This document shows, one piece after another, positions 1 to 6,049 of a DNA stretch of 6,151 nucleotides. Under the pieces are notes generated by a model. The model made no database searches and had not been told where the DNA came from. It saw nothing but the letters and a program-made list of their open reading frames with translations. Source of the DNA: Phycisphaerae bacterium (lineage in GTDB: Bacteria > Planctomycetota > Phycisphaerae > Tepidisphaerales > Tepidisphaeraceae). Both the position numbers and the translations under genes were made by a program. Where the stretch lies: contig JACMJD010000176.1 in assembly GCA_014380825.1 (NCBI GenBank), forward strand, positions 1 through 6,151, written 5' to 3'. Position 1 is the stretch's first letter, and each line of letters opens with the position of its first letter.

Positions 1-108
1 CTGGTTTGCCAAGGTAATCGCCACGATGCGGAGGAACAAGGAAGAGTGCTGACTATGTGATTACATGAAACGTGTTTCGGCTTTTCACGTAATCACGTAA
101 TCACGTAA
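1..108. other. Left-edge intergenic region, possible end of a + strand gene
   Basis: No complete gene fits here. On the + strand one frame is open from the window edge to a TGA at 50-52 and would read WFAKVIATMRRNKEEC. A second frame is open to a TGA at 58-60. Either could be the last codons of a gene converging on the permease, but both are too short to judge. On the minus strand no downstream ATPase gene starts with a visible ribosome binding site before the edge. The remainder is repeat sequence, described separately. Confidence 0.3.
57..96. terminator. Inverted repeat beyond the permease gene, possible terminator
   Basis: Arms 57-70 (GTGATTACATGAAA) and 83-96 (TTTCACGTAATCAC) pair over 14 positions with one A-C mismatch, around a 12-base loop. 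The hairpin begins 12 bases past the permease stop codon, so it could end or stabilise the minus-strand transcript. If a + strand gene ends at 52 or 60, it could serve both directions. There is no clear T-run after either arm, so a classical intrinsic terminator is not shown. The right arm is also part of a tandem repeat, so the symmetry may be a product of repeat biology. Confidence 0.4.
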
Positions 109-111
109 TCA
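85..111. repeat. Short tandem repeat, 8-bp unit, about 3.4 copies
   Basis: The unit CGTAATCA occurs three times head to tail at 88-95, 96-103 and 104-111, with a further partial TCA at 85-87. All copies are identical. On the minus strand the unit reads TGATTACG, and the TGA of the first unit (109-111) is the stop codon of the permease gene. A near-copy lies inverted at 57-64. The unit is too short and has no spacers, so it is not a CRISPR array. Confidence 0.9.
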
Positions 112-1860
112 AACACTGAAGATCGCGCCCATGCGCCGGCCGAGCAGACGGTTCGCGGACAGAATCGTCAGCGTGAGCAGGAGCATCGCCCACACACCGA
201 GCGCCGCGGCGATGTACGGGCCATCTCCAAGTCGCCCGGACAGATCGTAGATCGCTTTGGTGATCGGCCAGAATCGCTGTTGCTGTGCGAGGATGAGCGA
301 ATCGCTGACTTCCAGCATCGCAAACGCGAACGCCAGCAGCGCGCCGGCGATCAGGTTGGCGCTGATCAGCGGGATCGTGATTCGTCGCAGCGTTCGCGCG
401 CCGGATGCGCCGAGATTTTTCGCCGCCAGCTCGAGATCGACGGGCGTTTGTTCCAATCCTGCGGCGGCGCTGCGAACAACATACGGCAATCGTCGCATGG
501 CGTAGGCGATGATCAGCAGGAGCACGGGATTTTGCTGCACGTCCACCAAGTCGCGCAGCCACTTGCGATGCGCGATTGGTTCGAACGCCTGGAGCTGCAC
601 GCTGATCGCCAAATATCCGAATGCGAGCACGAGCCCCGGCACGGCTAGCGGCAACATTGACATAGCGTCGATGCTTTGCTTTGCGAAGCGCGGCAGATCG
701 CTGCGCACGATCAGCCAGGCGATGGCGATGCCGATCAAGAGATCCAGCACCGTGCTCGCCGACGCGAGCGCAATGCTGTTTCGCACCGACGGCAGCGTGA
801 CATCGTGCGTGAGGGCGGCGGCGTAATGCTGAATCGTAAACACGCGCGGCAGCGCGGATTGGTACCACGATCCAACTTTCGCGACGCTCAACAGAATCAC
901 GCCAACATGTGGTAGCAACGCGAGTCCGACCACGATCACGAACGGCAGCAGCGCGAGGAAACCGCGCCAGCCGCGCAGTCGGGATGTCGTCGATTGCACG
1001 GACGCTTTCGTCGTCGCCGCGCCATGTCCGCGGCCGAGCAGCAGCTTGCCGATGACGTACAGGAGCATGCTGCCCAGCAGCATGACCACGACCAGCGCGA
1101 ACGGGATCGGGCTGGCGTTCACCTGCGTCAGCCGGAAGAAAATCTGCACCGGCGTGACCTGGTAGAAGTCGAACATCAGCGGCGTGCCGAGTTCGGTGAA
1201 GCTCCAGATCATCACGATGGTCGCGCCCGCGAGGACGCCGGGCCGCATCAATGGGAAAGTGATCTTGCGAAACACTCGCCAACGATTCGCCCCCAAATTG
1301 GCGGCGGCTTGTTCCATCGCGGGATCGATGTTCGCGAGCGCCGCGGAGATGTTCAGCAGCAGGATTGGATACAGGCTGAGCGATTCGATCAGGATGATGC
1401 CGAAGAACCGCGCGCCGCCGAACCAGTCGACCGGTGTGTCTTCTGGAATCAGGTGTGCCGATTGAGAGAGGCTCGTCAGTACGCCGAACCTTCCGAGGAT
1501 CTGCCGCATCCCGATCGCCCCAACGAACGGCGGCAGGATTAGCGGCACGAGCAACATCGCACCGAGGATTCTTTTGGCGGGAAAGTCGTATCGAACGTTC
1601 AGCCACGCCAGCGGCAGGCTGATCAGCGTGCTCACGATTGTCACGCCCACCGCGATGCGCGCGCTGTTGATCAAACCCCATCGCAACTGGCGATCCTGAA
1701 ACACCGCCAGCAGATAATCGAATGTGAACTGCGACGGCGCGCCCGGCGCGGCGTCGCCAAAGAAAGCGACGCGCACGATCCGATACAGTGGCCAGAACAA
1801 GAACACCGCGAAGATCGCGATGATCAAAACGAGGATGATGTGCCGTCGGATGCGTTTCAA
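109..1860 (-). CDS. ABC transporter permease, fused double-domain FbpB/ThiP type
   Basis: Inner-membrane channel subunit of a binding-protein-dependent importer, 583 residues. Two homologous permease halves are fused, as in the ferric iron (FbpB) and thiamine (ThiP) families. Each half carries an EAA loop, the site that docks the ATPase: E183-A-A..G190 with I200-x-x-P203, and E477-L-A-A..G484 with I494-x-x-P497. I count about 12 hydrophobic segments, near residues 8-30, 66-88, 98-118, 151-173, 206-229, 251-275, 298-322, 360-386, 397-420, 445-462, 500-522 and 548-572. The start is TTG (1860-1858), which overlaps the solute-binding gene's stop as TTGA and is preceded by a good Shine-Dalgarno sequence. 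No in-frame ATG lies near it. The length is normal for the family. The partner is the upstream solute-binding protein; no ATPase gene is visible. Family assignment is firm, but iron as substrate is not established. Confidence 0.95.
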   Translation of the reverse strand: MKRIRRHIILVLIIAIFAVFLFWPLYRIVRVAFFGDAAPGAPSQFTFDYLLAVFQDRQLRWGLINSARIAVGVTIVSTLISLPLAWLNVRYDFPAKRILGAMLLVPLILPPFVGAIGMRQILGRFGVLTSLSQSAHLIPEDTPVDWFGGARFFGIILIESLSLYPILLLNISAALANIDPAMEQAAANLGANRWRVFRKITFPLMRPGVLAGATIVMIWSFTELGTPLMFDFYQVTPVQIFFRLTQVNASPIPFALVVVMLLGSMLLYVIGKLLLGRGHGAATTKASVQSTTSRLRGWRGFLALLPFVIVVGLALLPHVGVILLSVAKVGSWYQSALPRVFTIQHYAAALTHDVTLPSVRNSIALASASTVLDLLIGIAIAWLIVRSDLPRFAKQSIDAMSMLPLAVPGLVLAFGYLAISVQLQAFEPIAHRKWLRDLVDVQQNPVLLLIIAYAMRRLPYVVRSAAAGLEQTPVDLELAAKNLGASGARTLRRITIPLISANLIAGALLAFAFAMLEVSDSLILAQQQRFWPITKAIYDLSGRLGDGPYIAAALGVWAMLLLTLTILSANRLLGRRMGAIFSV

Positions 1861-3284
1861 CGCTGCGCCTCTTCGCGAAGGCGGCGGTATTCTTCGCGAA
1901 ACTCGTCCTGCCAGCGACGTTTCAGCTCGAGCTTTCGCAGCGGGTTCGCTTTCTCGAACTCGGCGGCGCGTCGCAGCGCTTCCTGCTGATCGAACGGGAA
2001 TTGGCCGAGCTTGGCGCGCAATTCGTCGCGCCGAGGTGAGTTTTCAATTGCTCGCCGGGTGTCACGCAGTTCTTCCAGAAGATTTGAGCAACTGACTTCG
2101 ATCAATTCGCCAAGGAATGAAAGCGTGGCCTGTCGCTTCGGGGACGAGGCGAAGGCGAAGTTCTTGTCGAATGGATCGACCGGATCGGTGAAGTTGGTCG
2201 GATTAAGATAAACATCGCGCATGATCGGCAGTCGCCGCAACGAAGTGCTGCGCGGGCCGCCCGGCGCGCCGGCACGAGTGTTCCACAGGCGCTGGGCTTC
2301 TTCGGTCAGCAGATATTCCATGAAACGAACTGCCAATTCCCGATGCTGCGCGCCTTTCACGAGCGCGACCGGATCGACCGTGATCGCCGTCGCGCCGGCG
2401 GGCTCGACGTAACCCATGCGCGATTCGCCAACCGCATCAACCTGCGCGCGGGCGTAGAAATCAATCGCCATCCCGACCGCGGCGTCGCCGCTGGCGATCA
2501 CGTTCGGCACCGCGCTGCCGGCATCGGTGTAGTATCGCGCGTTCGAACAGATCAAACGCACCAGACCCATCCCGTCGCCCCAGCCTGCATCTTCGCTGCG
2601 ACCGGCGTTGCTGGCGTCGATCATCGCGCGTTCGACGATGATCATGTAAACCTGCCGCGACGATACGCTGCGATTCGCATCGCCCGCGACGAACCAGCCG
2701 AGCAGCTTCGCGTCGGTCAGATCGCGCCAGGTCTTCGGTTCGGGCAGTTTCAGATATCGCAGCACGTCGCGGTTGTAGACGATGCCGAACGAACTCAGCG
2801 CCACGCCATACCACGTCGGTTCCGGCCCGGAATCGAACAATGGCAGCCCGTTCAGTGTCGGCGATGGAAACGCTTTCTTCAGCAATTCATCGCGCAGGCG
2901 AACCGGTTCGAGATATCCGCCGCGCTTGAGTTGGCGGTCGAACAGGTAGTCGCCACCGCCCCAGACCAGATCGATGTTGTACGTGCCGATGCGATCGAAC
3001 AGCGGCTGAGCCGAGCTGAAATACCGCATGATCTCAGTGCCGCCGCCGTATGTGCGGTAGTCGACGACGACCGGTTGTCCAAACTTTTCAAGATGCCAGC
3101 GCTCAAACGCGTCGGCGAATTCGCGGCGAATGCTTTCGACGTGCGGCGTGATGATGACCAGGCGTTGCGCATCGCGCGAGTGCGCTTTGGTCGGCTGCGT
3201 TCCAACCGCGCGCTTCAGCGCGAATGGCGTAATCAGCACGATGAAGAAGAGGATGATCAGCCCGTATCGTCGCACGCGCGGCAC
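1857..3284 (-). CDS. ABC transporter extracellular solute-binding protein (AfuA/FbpA-like)
   Basis: Captures the substrate outside the inner membrane and hands it to the permease encoded just downstream; 475 residues. A basic N-terminus (MPRVRRYG) is followed by a hydrophobic segment at about 8-23. No lipobox cysteine and no clear signal peptidase site follow, so it may stay anchored. Family-like landmarks are TYGGGTE at 78-84, DLVWGGGDYLFD at 105-116, YGVALSSFGIVYNRD at 159-173 and YYTDAGSAVPNVIASGDAAVG at about 251-271, followed by IDFYA at 274-278. In FbpA two adjacent tyrosines bind iron near this last position; here the pair reads F276-Y277, so iron is doubtful. After about residue 410 comes a very charged, probably helical tail, making the protein longer than the usual 330-360 residues. 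The start is GTG; TAA two codons upstream rules out extension, and no good ribosome binding site is seen. The role is firm, the ligand unknown. Confidence 0.92.
   Translation of the reverse strand: MPRVRRYGLIILFFIVLITPFALKRAVGTQPTKAHSRDAQRLVIITPHVESIRREFADAFERWHLEKFGQPVVVDYRTYGGGTEIMRYFSSAQPLFDRIGTYNIDLVWGGGDYLFDRQLKRGGYLEPVRLRDELLKKAFPSPTLNGLPLFDSGPEPTWYGVALSSFGIVYNRDVLRYLKLPEPKTWRDLTDAKLLGWFVAGDANRSVSSRQVYMIIVERAMIDASNAGRSEDAGWGDGMGLVRLICSNARYYTDAGSAVPNVIASGDAAVGMAIDFYARAQVDAVGESRMGYVEPAGATAITVDPVALVKGAQHRELAVRFMEYLLTEEAQRLWNTRAGAPGGPRSTSLRRLPIMRDVYLNPTNFTDPVDPFDKNFAFASSPKRQATLSFLGELIEVSCSNLLEELRDTRRAIENSPRRDELRAKLGQFPFDQQEALRRAAEFEKANPLRKLELKRRWQDEFREEYRRLREEAQR
1868..1873 (-). promoter_or_regulatory. 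Ribosome binding site of the permease gene
   Basis: On the minus strand AAGAGG lies here, leaving 7 bases between GAGG and the TTG start codon at 1860. It sits inside the last codons of the solute-binding gene. It decides the choice of TTG as start and supports translational coupling of the two genes. Confidence 0.65.
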
Positions 3285-3306
3285 AGCTTAGTGCAGCATG
3301 AAAGCG

Positions 3307-3389
3307 CTGTCATCCTGAGCGAAGCGAAGGATCTCGGGACGGGAGCGCCTCTCCCGGCCCGAGATCCTTCGCTTCGCTCAGGATGACAG
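3307..3389. repeat. 83-bp palindromic repeat element (long perfect hairpin)
   Basis: Two arms of 32 bases, 3307-3338 and 3358-3389, are perfect reverse complements, starting CTGTCATCCTGAGCGAAGCG. Inside them CGGGAG (3340-3345) pairs with CTCCCG (3351-3356) around the loop CGCCT; only 3339/3357 mispair. Translations of such sequence read as SEAKDL, HPERSEGS, DPSLRSG and FASLRMT, strings I recognise from many predicted proteins of environmental bacteria, so this is probably a dispersed repeat and not a gene part. It lies between the glycosyltransferase and solute-binding genes and includes the former's stop codon. On the minus strand no T-run follows, so termination is possible but not shown. 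Only one copy is in the window. Confidence 0.93.
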
Positions 3390-4599
3390 GCGCGCGGGGC
3401 GCACTGGATTGTGGCGCGTATTGGGTCCCGCGCCATTCGACGCGTCTCGTTACGCACATCCACAATGCGCGAAGCCAGATGCCGATCAGCATGATCGCGC
3501 CCAGCGGGAAGAGCAGCGCGTACCGCTTCGGATTTCCCGTCCACGCATAATTCACCGCCAGGGTGAACGTCATGATGATCCAATGCACGATGCCGATCGC
3601 GATCCACCCTTCGCCGCCAAGTTCGGTGATCGGGTTCCGCGCGCGATAAATTCCCCACGCGATCGCCGCGAACGCGCTGAGGCTGCAAGCCAGGACGAAG
3701 AAAATCCCGGCGAGCATCTTCCACGGTGCTCGCCCGCTGCCGCCGAAGAAGTTGCGCGACCAACCTGCCAGTACCGCGCGTAACGAGTTGTACATCCGTG
3801 TCGACGCGAATTCTGAACCGATCGCCAACCGTGGGCGAAATCCGGCGCGCTTCAGGGCTTTTGCGATGCCGATGTCTTCGCTGAACAGACCTCGCACGGA
3901 TGCGTGCCCGCCGATCGCGTCATACGCGCGCCGGCGGATCAGCATGAACTGTCCGTTCGCAAACGCGATGTTCGGCAGCTCGTTGTAGTTCGTCATGGGA
4001 AGAAGAAACATCGCGCTGGTGGCGGCCGCGCCGAGCGGGACGATCAGTCGCTCCCAGAAAGTCTGGTTCTCCAATCGCGGCAGCAGGCTGATCAGATCAA
4101 ATCGTCGAATCTCCGCCAGGCCGATCGTCGCGCGCAGCGAATCGGGCGCGAGTTGCATGTCCGAATCGACGAACAGCAGCCATTCGCCGCTTGCGTGTTG
4201 CATGCCGACGTGCAGGGCGTGCGGCTTGCCGACCCAGCCCGCGGGTAAATCACCGGGTCGAATGTGGATGACTTGCAGACGGGAGTGCTGCGCCGCCAGC
4301 TCGTCGAGAATCTTGCCGGTCCCGTCGGTGCTGCGGTCGTCGATCGCGATGATCTGGAGATCCGGATAATCCACCGCCAACACCGACGCCATACACGCAC
4401 GAAGCTGATGGGCCTCATCCTTGATCGGCACCAGCACGCTCGCGCGCGGCGGACGATCAGGTAAATCCCATAGCGGGCGACTCAGCAGCGACAGCCGCCG
4501 CCGTCCTTTGATCATGCCGAATAGGAATCCGACCCAGATGACCGGGCCGATCAACGCGTACGCCATGGCGATCGATCGTTCCAGCCACAGGACGCTCAT
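3310..4599 (-). CDS. Membrane-bound family 2 glycosyltransferase (CrtQ/HpnB-like)
   Basis: Transfers a sugar from a nucleotide donor to an unknown, probably lipid, acceptor at the cytoplasmic face of the inner membrane; 429 residues from ATG 4599. A membrane segment lies at about 10-30 and a GT-A domain at about 52-280. The domain has ASVLVPIKDE (53-62), DDRSTDGT (87-94), GWVGKPHAL (121-129), the metal-binding DSD (145-147), NGQFMLIRRRAYDAIGGH (215-232) and the acidic pair E241-D242. Three more membrane segments follow at about 293-317, 331-353 and 360-382, and the core ends with VEWRGTQY (387-394). I chose ATG 4599 over an upstream GTG at 4611 because it overlaps the stop of the preceding small gene as ATGA and has GGA upstream. 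Residues 404-429 are encoded by the palindromic repeat, so the natural end is probably near residue 400. The acceptor is unknown; HpnB and CrtQ are only the nearest types I recall. Confidence 0.9.
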   Translation of the reverse strand: MSVLWLERSIAMAYALIGPVIWVGFLFGMIKGRRRLSLLSRPLWDLPDRPPRASVLVPIKDEAHQLRACMASVLAVDYPDLQIIAIDDRSTDGTGKILDELAAQHSRLQVIHIRPGDLPAGWVGKPHALHVGMQHASGEWLLFVDSDMQLAPDSLRATIGLAEIRRFDLISLLPRLENQTFWERLIVPLGAAATSAMFLLPMTNYNELPNIAFANGQFMLIRRRAYDAIGGHASVRGLFSEDIGIAKALKRAGFRPRLAIGSEFASTRMYNSLRAVLAGWSRNFFGGSGRAPWKMLAGIFFVLACSLSAFAAIAWGIYRARNPITELGGEGWIAIGIVHWIIMTFTLAVNYAWTGNPKRYALLFPLGAIMLIGIWLRALWMCVTRRVEWRGTQYAPQSSAPRAPVILSEAKDLGPGEALPSRDPSLRSG

Positions 4600-4835
4600 A
4601 TCGAGTTCCACTGTTTTTCGAGTTCGACGACTTCGCTGCCGCGCTGGACTAATTTGTAGAGCTTGAAGTAACCGCGCACCTCGTTGCGCGCGATGGGGTC
4701 GTTGATCACGTCGTCGATCGTGCGCCGCGTGAAAGCGAGTACGCGTTGAAGCGGCCGCTGCACGATCACGTGCTCGATCTTGTCGCGTTGCGGCCCTTCG
4801 ACTTTGCGAGATTGGAATCCGAGTGGTTCACTCAT
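4596..4835 (-). CDS. Small hypothetical protein, 79 residues
   Basis: I do not recognise this protein. It is 79 residues long, rich in charged residues (for example QSRKVEGPQRDKIEHV and VRGYFKLYKLVQRGSEVVELEKQW), has no cysteine, no signal peptide and no membrane segment, and looks mostly helical and cytoplasmic. It begins with ATG 9 bases after the stop of the YpdA-like gene and ends in an ATGA overlap with the glycosyltransferase start. This tight packing on both sides is the main reason to accept it as real. No strong Shine-Dalgarno sequence is visible, so translation may depend on coupling to the gene before it. The context suggests co-expression with the oxidoreductase and glycosyltransferase, but no function can be assigned. 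Confidence 0.75.
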   Translation of the reverse strand: MSEPLGFQSRKVEGPQRDKIEHVIVQRPLQRVLAFTRRTIDDVINDPIARNEVRGYFKLYKLVQRGSEVVELEKQWNSI

Positions 4836-4844
4836 TCGATCACA

Positions 4845-5900
4845 TCAACTCTCCGGCTGCTGAAGCGGCGCCGGCTCGGGCGGCGGCGACGCGCCGACAA
4901 GCGCGTTTACGATTCGATCCACGTGTACGTGGCAGTTCTCGATGAACACGCCGTACTTGTCCTGCGTGCCAGCGACCGCCGTGCCGGCAACGAATATTCC
5001 GGGGACGCTGGTCTGCATCGTCAGTTCATCGAACACCGGCGCGCCGCAATCGCCGGCGATTTCAATGCCGGCGATCTTAAACAGCGTGTTGTCTTGTTCG
5101 TATCCGATCAACGACAAGACGAAGTCGGCGGGCACGTCGAACGATTCGTTACCGCGCCGGAGCGTCACGCGATCCGGATAAATGTGAGTTGGCGTCGACT
5201 GGAAATACGCATCGATCCGGCCGGCGTCGATCAGGCTGTTGATCTCGGGCAGCAGCCAGTACTTGATGCTTTTCTCCGGCAAACGCTCGCGGCGATAACT
5301 GATCGCCACGTGCGCGCCGGCCAAGTGACATCGCAGCGCCGCTTCGACGGCGGAATTCTTTCCGCCGGTGATCAGGAGACGCTTGTCGAAGTATGTGTGC
5401 GGGTCTCGGAAGTAGGCGCTGACGTGCGGCAGGTTTTCGCCGGGGATGTTCATTCGTCGTGGGTGATCGGTGCCGCCGGTGGCGAGGATCAGCTTGCCGA
5501 CGCGATAGGTTTGCTCGCCGCTCGGGGGGCGCGTGTTCAGAACGAACCCGTCATCGTTGTCGCGCTCGATGCCGACGACCGGCTCGTACGTGTTGATCCG
5601 CAGGCCGAACTGCTGCACGACGCTGCGCAGGTACGCCAGATATTCCTCACGCGTGGCCTTGCCCTGATCGCGCGTTTGCAGTGGAACGCCGGCGATGGCG
5701 ATGCGCTCGTTGGAGCTGAAGAATTTCGTCTGCGGCGCGAACCAGGAGATCGTGTAGCCGATCTGTCTGGCATCGAAGTGGAGATGTTTGATGCCGGCGC
5801 GCTGGAGTGCAACGGCGAGTTCGATGCCGATCGGTCCGGCGCCGACGATTGCCACCGGTGCATCGAGAGATTGCTTCGAACGGGACATCGCGCCAATCAT
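4845..5900 (-). CDS. ypdA: YpdA-like FAD/NAD(P)-dependent oxidoreductase
   Basis: Cytoplasmic flavoprotein of the YpdA family (putative bacillithiol disulfide reductases, related to thioredoxin reductase); 351 residues, close to family length. The FAD-binding motif GAGPIG is at 20-25, TKFFSSNERIAIAG at 58-71, and the end of the FAD domain's ATGGTDHPRR at 140-149. The NAD(P)-binding motif is LLITGGKNSAVEAALR at 175-190. The C-terminal FAD segment VAGTAVAGTQDKYGVFIENC, at 304-323, is typical of the family. There is no CxxC pair. Firmicute YpdA proteins have a cysteine in GGGPCG; here that position is Ile24, so the same thiol chemistry is doubtful. The tail after about 337 is proline-rich. ATG 5900 is taken as start; ATG 5888 (MSRSKQ) is also possible, and neither has a clear Shine-Dalgarno sequence. 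It heads the minus-strand gene run. The fold is sure, the substrate is not. Confidence 0.92.
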   Translation of the reverse strand: MIGAMSRSKQSLDAPVAIVGAGPIGIELAVALQRAGIKHLHFDARQIGYTISWFAPQTKFFSSNERIAIAGVPLQTRDQGKATREEYLAYLRSVVQQFGLRINTYEPVVGIERDNDDGFVLNTRPPSGEQTYRVGKLILATGGTDHPRRMNIPGENLPHVSAYFRDPHTYFDKRLLITGGKNSAVEAALRCHLAGAHVAISYRRERLPEKSIKYWLLPEINSLIDAGRIDAYFQSTPTHIYPDRVTLRRGNESFDVPADFVLSLIGYEQDNTLFKIAGIEIAGDCGAPVFDELTMQTSVPGIFVAGTAVAGTQDKYGVFIENCHVHVDRIVNALVGASPPPEPAPLQQPES

Positions 5901-5983
5901 AGTCTGACGCTGCGTCCGATTGGGGTCAGAAAACGCGTCACAAGCGACGCGGCTAAACGAGGTTGCGCCGTTCGGCGCTCAAC
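5901..5983. other. Divergent intergenic region with small hairpin
   Basis: This stretch separates the minus-strand gene run from the + strand small basic protein gene. GCGCC (5965-5969) and GGCGC (5974-5978) can form a hairpin with a 4-base loop, just upstream of the -35 box at 5984. The symmetry could be an operator or chance in GC-rich DNA. For the minus strand, TATGAT at 5901-5896 resembles a -10 box that would give a transcript starting near ATG 5888, but it has no convincing -35 partner, so I do not call a promoter there. Confidence 0.3.
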
Positions 5984-6012
5984 TTGTGAAAGTGCGGGGT
6001 TGCGGCTATCAT
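5984..6012 (+). promoter_or_regulatory. Sigma70-type promoter for the small basic protein gene
   Basis: TTGTGA (5984-5989) matches 4 of 6 consensus -35 bases and TATCAT (6007-6012) matches 5 of 6 consensus -10 bases. The spacer is exactly 17 bases. Transcription would begin near 6019, leaving a leader of about 30 bases before the ATG at 6050. It is the best promoter seen in the window. The prediction is from sequence only. Confidence 0.65.
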
Positions 6013-6039
6013 TCCCGCCCCTGAATTCAACGAAAACTC

Positions 6040-6045
6040 GAGGTG
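6040..6045 (+). promoter_or_regulatory. Ribosome binding site of the small basic protein gene
   Basis: GAGGTG is fully complementary to the usual anti-Shine-Dalgarno CACCTC and ends 4 bases before the ATG at 6050. It is the strongest such site in the window and fits a highly expressed gene. Confidence 0.8.
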
Positions 6046-6049
6046 TTTA

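Noticed and set aside
85..111. CRISPR array
   Set aside because: The repeats are 8 bp and contiguous, with no spacers and no cas genes nearby.
101..1681. 526-codon open frame on the minus strand overlapping the permease gene
   Set aside because: It is very rich in Arg, Ala and Asp with no recognisable domain, and lies in another frame of a clear permease gene. It is a GC-driven shadow frame.
2343..3386. 347-codon open frame on the + strand antisense to the solute-binding gene
   Set aside because: It is complementary to a real gene, and its end (SEAKDL...DPSLRSG) is only the palindromic repeat translated.
3307..3389. Classical rho-independent terminator
   Set aside because: The stem is strong, but it is far longer than a usual terminator stem, is symmetrical and is not followed by a T-run on either strand. 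A repeat element explains it better, though some transcript stopping is possible.
3257..3763. 168-codon minus-strand frame containing CHPERSEGS and FASLRMT
   Set aside because: It is another frame of the glycosyltransferase 3' end and the palindromic repeat, with no independent support.
4597..4611. GTG at 4611 as the glycosyltransferase start
   Set aside because: It would overlap the preceding gene by 16 bases, while ATG 4599 gives a standard ATGA overlap and loses only four residues (MELD).
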